From DAIUCA01 sp964613675 (GTDB lineage: Bacteria > Pseudomonadota > Gammaproteobacteria > Competibacterales > Competibacteraceae): a stretch of DNA of 5,551 nucleotides. Location of the stretch: NCBI GenBank assembly GCA_964613675.1, contig CAZTIH010000154.1:1-5551 (forward strand), written 5' to 3'. The position numbers and the translations under genes are program-made. The stretch's first letter is position 1; every line of letters begins with the position of its first letter. The notes beneath the pieces are model-generated. The model saw only the letters and a program-made list of their open reading frames with translations, did no database searches and had not been told where the DNA came from. Of the stretch, positions 1 to 4,772 are shown piece by piece.

Positions 1-350
1 GGGGGGTCTTTTGCGTGTTTGCGATACCACGCCTTTAGCCAATCCACATGTCGATAAAATTTCTCGTGAGTCGCTTCCAGATGCTTGCGATATTCACGAC
101 GTGTCGCGAGCGTGTGACCGCACAGCACGATGTGGTTGAGTTCAACAAGGTCAGCAAGGCGGTTTGTCGTTAGCAAATCGCCCGGGGCGTCAATGAGAGA
201 ATCTATAAAGCGATAACCCGCCAACATGTTCTCAACAACGGGAGAAGTCATTTCGTCGCGTTGAAGTTTGAGACGCTTATTGATGTCGGGGAAAACCTTT
301 TGTACCGCCAGCAAACTCGTGGTGATGGCGTCTAAATCTAGGTAAGCCAC
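1..350 (-). CDS. Uncharacterised protein, 5' part only (possibly Fic-like N-terminal region)
   Basis: The minus-strand frame is free of stops from base 413 down to base 3, so the gene runs off the left edge and lacks its C-terminus. About 116 residues are visible from a GTG at 350-348, beginning V/M-AYLDLDAITTSLLAV. The sequence looks helical and soluble, with no signal peptide or membrane segment. It includes LADLVELNHIVLCG and then a charged stretch with RREYRKHLEATHEKFYRHVDWL. From memory, a similar ELN-x-x-VLCG segment precedes the NHRTG-type motif in some Fic-like proteins. The catalytic motif would lie outside the window, so this assignment is weak. The start is uncertain. The GTG lies 10 nt after the stop of the upstream gene and has no clear Shine-Dalgarno sequence, so it may be translationally coupled. 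A TTG at 392-390 with a weak GGA upstream would instead overlap that gene by 32 nt. The reading frame itself is convincing; the function is not established. Confidence 0.68.
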   Translation of the reverse strand, partial: MAYLDLDAITTSLLAVQKVFPDINKRLKLQRDEMTSPVVENMLAGYRFIDSLIDAPGDLLTTNRLADLVELNHIVLCGHTLATRREYRKHLEATHEKFYRHVDWLKAWYRKHAKDP

Positions 351-360
351 TGAACTAAAA

Positions 361-645
361 TTATCGCTTATTGCGTTGTCGCTGAAAGACAATCGAATCC
401 GGTGAGAAGCCCATCACTATGCGGTCAATAAAGGGCACTAAATCTGCCGCCATCGCTAAAGAAGGCATAGCATTTTCGAGTTCATCGGCTAAGGGAGGAA
501 GCTCGGCCCGCCGTGACTTCAAGGCGTAAACCATAAAAATGGCCGGCGCGTTTTGCATGTGAAGTTCGAGGTTCACATTGTATTCCTGCTGAATCAACGG
601 ACGCATTTTCAGCATGATCATGGCAACTTTGGTGTCGAGGGCCAT
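361..645 (-). CDS. Small protein of unknown function, 94 aa
   Basis: I do not recognise this family. The frame is open further upstream, to an ATG at 771, but that version would run 50 bp into the cytochrome c gene and adds a low-quality N-terminus. I therefore chose the ATG at 645-643, which has GGAG 11 nt upstream. The product begins MALDTKVAMIMLKMRPLIQQ and is mostly predicted helix, with an NLELHMQNAPAIFMVYALKS segment and a basic C-terminus (QRQRNKR). No signal peptide, cysteine pair or obvious metal site is visible. The gene follows the cytochrome c gene by 76 nt, a spacer that contains a hairpin, and precedes the next gene by about 10 nt or overlaps it. The three are likely cotranscribed. 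The odd point is the junction with the downstream gene: the other frame stays open through the last 53 nt of this one. A fused ancestral protein split by a frameshift is therefore possible. Confidence 0.7.
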   Translation of the reverse strand: MALDTKVAMIMLKMRPLIQQEYNVNLELHMQNAPAIFMVYALKSRRAELPPLADELENAMPSLAMAADLVPFIDRIVMGFSPDSIVFQRQRNKR

Positions 646-669
646 CGGGTTTGGGTCTCCGTATGAAGA

Positions 670-692
670 AGGCCGACGGTAAGGATCGGCCT
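670..692 (-). terminator. Candidate intra-operon terminator/attenuator hairpin
   Basis: There is a perfect 7-bp inverted repeat, AGGCCGA / TCGGCCT, around a 9-nt loop. It lies 29 nt past the cytochrome c stop codon and 24 nt before the ATG of the 94-residue gene. On the minus strand the stem is followed by TCTTCAT, only a partial T-tract, so full termination is doubtful. It may reduce read-through or stabilise the 3' end of the cytochrome message. This is inferred from sequence alone. Confidence 0.42.
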
Positions 693-721
693 GTAGTAGA
701 GGGTTGACGAGAAGAAAGCCT

Positions 722-1099
722 TTACTCAATCGGGGGTAAGGAAAGAATCCAATTGACGAGTTTATGGCCATCTTCGGGCTTGAGCGCTACGTTAGGCGGC
801 ATGGCCAAACCGCTAGTATCTTCTTTCCAGTGACGGTTATAAGGATTGGTTCCGCCCATAACGAGATCAAATAACATGGACTGTGCGTTCGGATCATCTT
901 TGTAACGGGTCGCAACCTTCCGCCACGATGGCCCGAAAGGCAGGACTTCACCGGGGGCAACAACGCGAGGATCAAGGCTGTGACAGGCGAAACAACCACT
1001 CGTCGCCGCCAATTGCAACATGTCTTCGTGGGTTTCGTCGGCAAGCACGGGTAGCGTCGCTAAACTGAGAGAAAGGAGCAAAATAGATGAGGTTTTCAT
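722..1099 (-). CDS. Exported monohaem c-type cytochrome (class I, c551/c552-like), 125 aa
   Basis: This is a small electron carrier, expected in the periplasm after Sec export and covalent haem attachment by the cytochrome c maturation system. Residues 1-20 form a signal peptide (MKTSSILLLSLSLATLPVLA), with a probable signal peptidase I site after A20. The haem-binding motif CFACH is at residues 36-40, with H40 as proximal ligand. M100 in the MPPN motif is the likely distal ligand. A GPSW motif (56-59) and an LVNWILSL terminal helix (114-121) fit the compact class I fold of roughly 80-100 mature residues. The start is supported by AGAGGA 7 nt upstream of the ATG. The gene follows the RpfE-type gene by 54 nt on the same strand, and a hairpin sits in that gap. 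The redox partner cannot be told from the window. The family assignment is secure; the exact subtype is not. Confidence 0.95.
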   Translation of the reverse strand: MKTSSILLLSLSLATLPVLADETHEDMLQLAATSGCFACHSLDPRVVAPGEVLPFGPSWRKVATRYKDDPNAQSMLFDLVMGGTNPYNRHWKEDTSGLAMPPNVALKPEDGHKLVNWILSLPPIE

Positions 1100-1127
1100 A
1101 GGAAATTCCTCTGGGGGTTGTGGAAGG

Positions 1128-1145
1128 TCCCAATGATGATTGGGA
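1128..1145 (-). other. Perfect inverted repeat between RpfE-type and cytochrome c genes
   Basis: TCCCAAT-(4 nt)-ATTGGGA forms a perfect 7-bp stem with a tetraloop. It starts 8 nt after the TGA of the RpfE-type gene and ends 28 nt before the cytochrome ATG. An outer GGAA/TTCC pair (1122-1125 and 1149-1152) could extend it across a small internal loop. Neither strand has a T-tract after the stem, so a Rho-independent terminator is unlikely. An mRNA-processing or stability element, or a protein-binding palindrome, is possible. Confidence 0.4.
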
Positions 1146-1153
1146 TGGTTCCA

Positions 1154-2275
1154 TCATATAGCGTTTTTTCCGCCGACAGGTTGATTCAACCAGCGAGCAA
1201 AGGGTTTTGAACGACGCCACTTTTGCCACCAGCGGGGTTGTTCGGTGGAGCGAAGTTGGTAACGCACCTGATTCAAAGGGTCAATGACCAATTGAGTCAA
1301 TTTTCCCCGCCGCCAAAGATGGTAAAGCAGCGCAAAATAGCGTTCATCCCACGCGGTGACGGTCGCTGCCCAGGTGGCCCAGTCGCCCTGTTGCCAGGGG
1401 ATCCAAAAATCGGTCGCCGCCAGTAACCCCGTGGGTTCTTCGAGAGACTGTTCAAACCAAGACTCTGCATCTTCAGGTACGGGGCTGTGTTCCACTTCGG
1501 CCAACCGACAAAGGCCGTGCATCACGACAGTTTCGCCGTATAACCCGATTGCGGGGGCATTGACTTGGGGGGGTAAAGGGCCACTTCCCCAAAACCATAG
1601 GCTGTTAATGGGGGCTTTTCCCGCTTCGGTGCGGTGCTGATTGACGGGGTGATCGTGAAACAGGAGCTGCGTTTCGGTTAACCATCGGTTCCATTGACGC
1701 CCTGCGGCCCCTTTTGGCAGAAAATGTTGAATGTCACGCCCATTGACTTGCCATATCGGCGTCGTTTGCAGGTCAGCAAGACGGTCTAGCGCGGTGCCAG
1801 TCACACGCAATACCCCCCTTCCTGGCAAGGTGGGTTCCCAATGGAGGCCGTCTTGGGCGAAATGGGCGTTGAAGGTATCGGCTAACGCATCCATTTCGGC
1901 ACCGCGTACGGGATTTTGTTGACAGTCGATGAGGGTGAGGGCACGGGCGTCGGCGCGTAAATACACCGGATCGGCCCTTAACCACGCCCCCGTTTCGGGC
2001 TGACGTTGAGCGTCGGCCTTCGCCGTAATCGCGCCAATGGGACGGTCGCTGCCTTCGGTCGTCGTGAGGCTAAATCGCTGACACAGCCTGTCGTCTAAAT
2101 CGTTGGTCACCATCGTGGGGGACGGCAAGGGATTGGCCCACTGAAGCAGGCGGCTCAAATAAGGGGCATTTGGCAAAGCGGAAGACGGGAGATGGGGCCA
2201 CGGTCCCAGTAACCCGGGGAGCAGTAGTTCGAGTTCGCGGGGGGGGTGGAAACGCAATTCGTCGTCGTCAATCAC
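1154..2275 (-). CDS. RpfE-type protein (COG4255; phosphoglycerate mutase-like), 373 aa
   Basis: This resembles the RpfE-type family of beta- and gammaproteobacteria, which databases often name regulatory protein RpfE or cofactor-independent phosphoglycerate mutase-like. The biochemical role is not established. Conserved features are AWLRADPVYLRADARALTL (residues 97-115), a DALADTFNAHFAQDGLHWEP-type segment (129-148) and the hallmark block NQHRTEAGKAPINSLWFWGS (212-231), followed by GPLP. No signal peptide or membrane helix is visible, so it is probably cytoplasmic. The C-terminus is unusually rich in Trp and Arg (WWQKWRRSKPFARW, 349-362). The frame is open upstream to 2398, but that version would overlap the start of the divergent hydrolase gene. 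I chose the GTG at 2275-2273 because AGGAG sits 7 nt upstream and the protein then begins IDDDELRF. It is the first gene of the minus-strand series. The family call rests on motif recall, not on a search. Confidence 0.85.
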   Translation of the reverse strand: MIDDDELRFHPPRELELLLPGLLGPWPHLPSSALPNAPYLSRLLQWANPLPSPTMVTNDLDDRLCQRFSLTTTEGSDRPIGAITAKADAQRQPETGAWLRADPVYLRADARALTLIDCQQNPVRGAEMDALADTFNAHFAQDGLHWEPTLPGRGVLRVTGTALDRLADLQTTPIWQVNGRDIQHFLPKGAAGRQWNRWLTETQLLFHDHPVNQHRTEAGKAPINSLWFWGSGPLPPQVNAPAIGLYGETVVMHGLCRLAEVEHSPVPEDAESWFEQSLEEPTGLLAATDFWIPWQQGDWATWAATVTAWDERYFALLYHLWRRGKLTQLVIDPLNQVRYQLRSTEQPRWWQKWRRSKPFARWLNQPVGGKNAI

Positions 2276-2282
2276 AAGAGGT

Positions 2283-2287
2283 CTCCT
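2283..2287 (-). promoter_or_regulatory. Ribosome binding site that fixes the RpfE-type start
   Basis: AGGAG on the minus strand lies 7 nt before the GTG at 2275-2273. It supports this start over the upstream in-frame ATGs, which lack such a site and would push the gene into the divergent hydrolase gene. Confidence 0.75.
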
Positions 2288-2345
2288 AAAATCCAGACCA
2301 TAGACCGATTGAATCCGATTTCTCTTCATGTACCGCATTTTTTGC

Positions 2346-2350
2346 AGAGG
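2346..2350 (+). promoter_or_regulatory. Ribosome binding site of the hydrolase gene
   Basis: AGAGG followed by five Ts precedes the GTG at 2356. The same AGAGG-TTTTT arrangement stands before the repeat-protein gene on the other strand. It supports GTG as the real start. Confidence 0.7.
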
Positions 2351-2355
2351 TTTTT

Positions 2356-3906
2356 GTGAACGAAACTTGGCAGCTTTCCAAATCCGCCGTGACGACAAAC
2401 CGAGGATTAGTTGTAAGTCAACACCATGTGGCGTCCGCGATCGGGGCCGAGATTCTCGACCAAGGGGGAACCGCTATTGACGCCGCAATTGCGACCAGTG
2501 CCGCCATTGGCGTAGTTGAGCCGTGGATGAGCGGTTTAGGGGGCGTAATGGTGGGGGTGTACTACGAACGCGCAAAAAACCAAGCCTATGCCGTACAGGC
2601 CCCTGCACGGGCACCCTATGCTCTTAATCCTGCCGATTACCCACTCAGCGGGGGAGTTGACCAAGATTTATTTGGTTGGCCGTCCGTCGAGGGGGGACGA
2701 AATGTGTATGGCTACACGGCGATAGGGATGCCAGGGGTGGTGGCGGGTTGGCAGATCCTTCACGAACGCTTCGGGCGTTTGCCATGGCGAGAAGTGTTGC
2801 ACGGGGCCTGCGAACAGGCACGACAGGGCCTCATCGTCGATTGGTTTAGCACCCTCAAAATCGCTGCTGCGGCCAAGCTCTTGACCCAGGACGAAGTGAG
2901 TCGCAATTGGTTTTTGCCCGAGGGCTTTGTTCCAGCGGGGAGTTGGGCGGGGCCACCGCCGGCGTTACATAATCCCCGTTTGACGGCTACGCTCGATTAT
3001 CTGCGAGAGACCGGGCCAGGGGCGTTTTACCAAGGGGATTTAGCGGACTGTCTCGTTCGGGATTTGCAGGCGGGGGGAGCAGCGTTGACGGCGCGGGATT
3101 TTGCGGACTATCGCGCCTCGCTGGTGACGGCGGCGGCTACTGACTATCGGGGACATCGGGTGTTTTATGCGCCCGAACTCAATGGCGGGCCGAGCATCGC
3201 CTATGCGTTACAACAGCTCGCGACGCAACCGTTTCCTGGGGATTGGGCGGGGCAATATCGTCGTTACGCCGAGGGGTTACAGGCTATGTGGCGACAGCGA
3301 CTGACGCAGATGGGGCACGAGGGCGGGCAGGAGAGTTGCACGACGCATTTGGCGGTCGTTGATCGGTTTGGGAATGTCGTGTCATTGACGCAGACGTTGT
3401 TATCGGTGTTTGGGAGCAAGGTGACGTTGCCAAGCACGGGGATTCTCATGAATAACGGGATCATGTGGTTTGATCCACGGCCAGGTCGCCCTAATTCGTT
3501 GACGGCAGGGGCAACGCCTTTGGCGAACATGGGGCCGGTGGTTTTAGCGCGGGGAGATGGTGAATGTTTTGCGGTGGGGGGATCGGGCGGGCGGCGGATT
3601 TTGCCCGCCGTGGTACAGCTCGTGAGTTTTCTAGCGGACGACCACTTGACTATTGAAGCCGCCCTCAATCGACCGCGCCTGGATGTGAGTGGCGGGCCGA
3701 CGATTGCTGTAGATGATCGGTTAGAAGTTGGAATTGGGGTCGTTTTGGAAGGTTTGGGTTTGGGGCGCGTTGTAAGGGTCCACGACGGGGTTTACCCCAA
3801 CTTGTTCGCTTGTCCCAACCTGGCGGTTGCTCATGTCGATGGGCGTCAGAGCGGGATCGCTTTCCGCAACTCCCCCGTCGCTGGCGTCGCTGTAGGACGG
3901 GGGTGA
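2356..3906 (+). CDS. Gamma-glutamyltransferase-family Ntn-hydrolase with altered substrate pocket, 516 aa
   Basis: This is an autoprocessing hydrolase of the gamma-glutamyltransferase superfamily. The N-terminus carries the family pattern (VVSQHHVASAIGAEILDQGG, then EPWMSGLGGVMVG at 55-67). The nucleophile is T329 in the T-T-H-L-A-V-V-D motif, so cleavage after C328 would give subunits of 328 and 188 residues. The oxyanion glycines are in GGSGGRRI (408-415). The C-terminus is typical too (VYPNLFACPNL, then DG and SP motifs), so the gene is complete. Compared with E. coli GGT, from memory, T409 is kept (T347) but N411 is L349, Q430 is G368, D433 is W371 and S462/S463 are A390/N391. The arginine before the AP motif also seems absent (YAVQAP, 78-83). 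The substrate is therefore probably not a gamma-glutamyl peptide; a YwrD- or HpxW-like amidase is an alternative. There is no signal peptide, unlike the periplasmic E. coli enzyme, so it is likely cytoplasmic. The last 186 bp overlap the convergent repeat-protein gene. Confidence 0.93.
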   Translation: MNETWQLSKSAVTTNRGLVVSQHHVASAIGAEILDQGGTAIDAAIATSAAIGVVEPWMSGLGGVMVGVYYERAKNQAYAVQAPARAPYALNPADYPLSGGVDQDLFGWPSVEGGRNVYGYTAIGMPGVVAGWQILHERFGRLPWREVLHGACEQARQGLIVDWFSTLKIAAAAKLLTQDEVSRNWFLPEGFVPAGSWAGPPPALHNPRLTATLDYLRETGPGAFYQGDLADCLVRDLQAGGAALTARDFADYRASLVTAAATDYRGHRVFYAPELNGGPSIAYALQQLATQPFPGDWAGQYRRYAEGLQAMWRQRLTQMGHEGGQESCTTHLAVVDRFGNVVSLTQTLLSVFGSKVTLPSTGILMNNGIMWFDPRPGRPNSLTAGATPLANMGPVVLARGDGECFAVGGSGGRRILPAVVQLVSFLADDHLTIEAALNRPRLDVSGGPTIAVDDRLEVGIGVVLEGLGLGRVVRVHDGVYPNLFACPNLAVAHVDGRQSGIAFRNSPVAGVAVGRG

Positions 3907-4665
3907 GGGTTCGGAGACGGTGTTGATGTTGATGTCGTTAAGAGCGTCTAGGTTGGCCTGCACGGCGTCGTCAAAGACATTTTCGGGGGCATCGAGGGCT
4001 TGGTTGACGATGTTTTGCGTGACTTCGACAGCATCGTTGACGAGGGTTGGATCGGGTTCGACAGGCTGATTCGACAAATTTGGGGTCACTTCGGCGATGT
4101 CATTGACTCGATCCTGGTTGGCGTCCATGGCCCGATCAACGATGTTTTGCGCGACTTCGACGGCATCATTCATGAGGGTTTGGGTGTTATCGACGGTATC
4201 GTTCATGAAATTTTGGGCGGCACCGACGGCATCATTCATGGCTTTCTGCGTGATGGCCTGTGTTAACTCGATGTTTTCTTCCAGGGTCGCGTTGTCGTCC
4301 TGCTCATTCCAGCGACTCGCCGACCAGGTTAAATCCCCGGGCAGGGTGGGGCCTCCACCAAACACCGATTCGTGCCACTGACGGCGCCACCACACGGCTT
4401 CATCACCGCTCAGTACCCACACTTGGATTTGATCGACGGCGGCATCGCGCCACCAATCCACGCCCCGTAACCAGTAATCTAAAGGTTGGCTACTGCGGTC
4501 GCGCCCTAAGATGGCCATGGCGGCTTCCATGGGGCGACGGGCATTGCGCCAGTACTGCATTTGCAACAGGGTGCCGCAACGTAAGCTCCAATCGGCGGCC
4601 ATCGCCCCCAACATCACGCCTGCGCGGGTACCCTGATTTATGGGATTAACGGATTGAGTTGTCAT
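3721..4665 (-). CDS. Trp-rich protein with ten tandem 11-residue repeats, 314 aa, function unknown
   Basis: I do not recognise this protein. The start is well supported: AGAGG lies 5 nt before the ATG. Three zones are visible. Residues 1-120 are helical-looking and contain eleven tryptophans between 26 and 119, several paired (W71-W72, W92-W93). Residues 137-246 are ten gapless 11-residue repeats with consensus EVTQNLVNDAV. Residues 247-314 are a low-complexity tail rich in Ser, Pro, Asp, Asn and Gln, probably disordered. There is no clear signal peptide or membrane span. The repeat pattern (hydrophobic at positions 2, 6, 7, 10 and 11) predicts a long amphipathic helix or hendecad coiled coil, as in phasins, LEA proteins and other surface-coating proteins. 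A phasin-like or structural role is a guess. Repeats 6-7 contain four prolines that should break the helix. The last 61 codons are antisense to the hydrolase gene. No earlier stop exists, so the tail is made if the gene is translated. Confidence 0.82.
   Translation of the reverse strand: MTTQSVNPINQGTRAGVMLGAMAADWSLRCGTLLQMQYWRNARRPMEAAMAILGRDRSSQPLDYWLRGVDWWRDAAVDQIQVWVLSGDEAVWWRRQWHESVFGGGPTLPGDLTWSASRWNEQDDNATLEENIELTQAITQKAMNDAVGAAQNFMNDTVDNTQTLMNDAVEVAQNIVDRAMDANQDRVNDIAEVTPNLSNQPVEPDPTLVNDAVEVTQNIVNQALDAPENVFDDAVQANLDALNDININTVSEPSPPSYSDASDGGVAESDPALTPIDMSNRQVGTSEQVGVNPVVDPYNAPQTQTFQNDPNSNF
3928..4257 (-). repeat. Ten tandem 33-bp units encoding 11-residue repeats
   Basis: The units in order (residues 137-246 of the 314-aa protein) are AITQKAMNDAV, GAAQNFMNDTV, DNTQTLMNDAV, EVAQNIVDRAM, DANQDRVNDIA, EVTPNLSNQPV, EPDPTLVNDAV, EVTQNIVNQAL, DAPENVFDDAV and QANLDALNDIN. 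Position 4 is Gln in seven of ten, position 8 is Asn or Asp in all, and position 11 is Val in six. Phase is kept without insertion or deletion across 330 bp, as expected for a selected helical repeat. Confidence 0.88.
4007..4180 (-). repeat. Near-identical 42-bp direct repeat pair, 132 bp apart
   Basis: Bases 4007-4048 and 4139-4180 match at 37 of 42 positions, much more closely than other repeat units match each other. The spacing of 132 bp is exactly four 33-bp units. They encode TLVNDAVEVTQNIV (repeats 7-8) and TLMNDAVEVAQNIV (repeats 3-4). The array therefore probably grew by duplication of a four-unit block. Confidence 0.8.
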
Positions 4666-4670
4666 AAAAA

Positions 4671-4675
4671 CCTCT
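4671..4675 (-). promoter_or_regulatory. Ribosome binding site of the repeat-protein gene
   Basis: AGAGG on the minus strand is followed by five Ts and then the ATG at 4665. This is the same arrangement and spacing as upstream of the hydrolase gene. It is direct support that the minus-strand frame through the repeats is the translated one. Confidence 0.72.
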
Positions 4676-4696
4676 TGATTTGTGATTAACTGTTAT

Positions 4697-4713
4697 TAGT
4701 CTTCGGGGGACTA
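4697..4713. other. Short hairpin at the edge of the scaffold gap
   Basis: TAGTC and GACTA form a 5-bp stem, extendable by two G-U pairs, directly abutting the run of Ns. It lies in the 5' region of the repeat-protein gene. Its role is unknown; it may be a chance feature or part of a truncated larger element. Confidence 0.25.
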
Positions 4714-4723
4714 NNNNNNNNNN
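4714..4723. other. Assembly gap (10 Ns)
   Basis: Ten ambiguous bases mark a scaffold join of unknown real length. The promoter of the repeat-protein gene probably lies in or beyond this gap. The order and distance relative to the ELM1-family gene depend on scaffolding. Confidence 0.98.
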
Positions 4724-4772
4724 ACATACCACTTTTTAAGCAAGGTGACAGCGGAAGTTAAAAAAGATCACA

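Larger units (their letters stand above)
2276..2355. promoter_or_regulatory. Divergent intergenic region, expected promoters
   Basis: These 80 bp separate the starts of two divergently transcribed genes, so promoters for both should lie here or reach into the gene starts. I see ribosome binding sites at both ends but no convincing paired -35/-10 elements. A TTGAAT at 2309-2314 has no good -10 at the expected distance. A TATGGT on the minus strand (2302-2297) has no good -35. The presence of promoters is inferred from layout only. Confidence 0.35.

Noticed and set aside
646..771. Longer form of the 94-residue protein starting at 771.
   Set aside because: It would overlap the cytochrome c gene by 50 bp. 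The extra N-terminus lacks conserved character, while the ATG at 645 has an upstream GGAG.
1100..1110. AGGAA-A-TTCCT palindrome just upstream of the cytochrome ATG.
   Set aside because: The centre is too short for an RNA hairpin beyond 3 bp. The AGGA half is simply the ribosome binding site, so no regulatory claim is made.
2276..2398. Longer form of the RpfE-type protein starting at 2398 or at the ATGs near 2330-2340.
   Set aside because: The extra residues would overlap or crowd the divergent hydrolase gene, and the GTG at 2275 has an AGGAG at ideal spacing.
3264..3668. Minus-strand open frame of 134 residues inside the hydrolase gene.
   Set aside because: It is antisense to the most conserved catalytic part of the hydrolase, resembles no family I know, and is explained by the base composition of the real gene.
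3907..3930. Search for a terminator after the hydrolase gene.
   Set aside because: No inverted repeat with a T-tract is visible; the downstream bases are already coding for the convergent gene.
4000..4266. Plus-strand open frame of 88 residues through the repeat array, with repeated VLRDFD- and IIHE-like segments.
   Set aside because: It starts at a TTG without a usable ribosome binding site, and its repetitive look follows from the opposite-strand 33-bp repeats. The minus-strand frame has a good start, a non-repeat N-terminal half and coherent phase.
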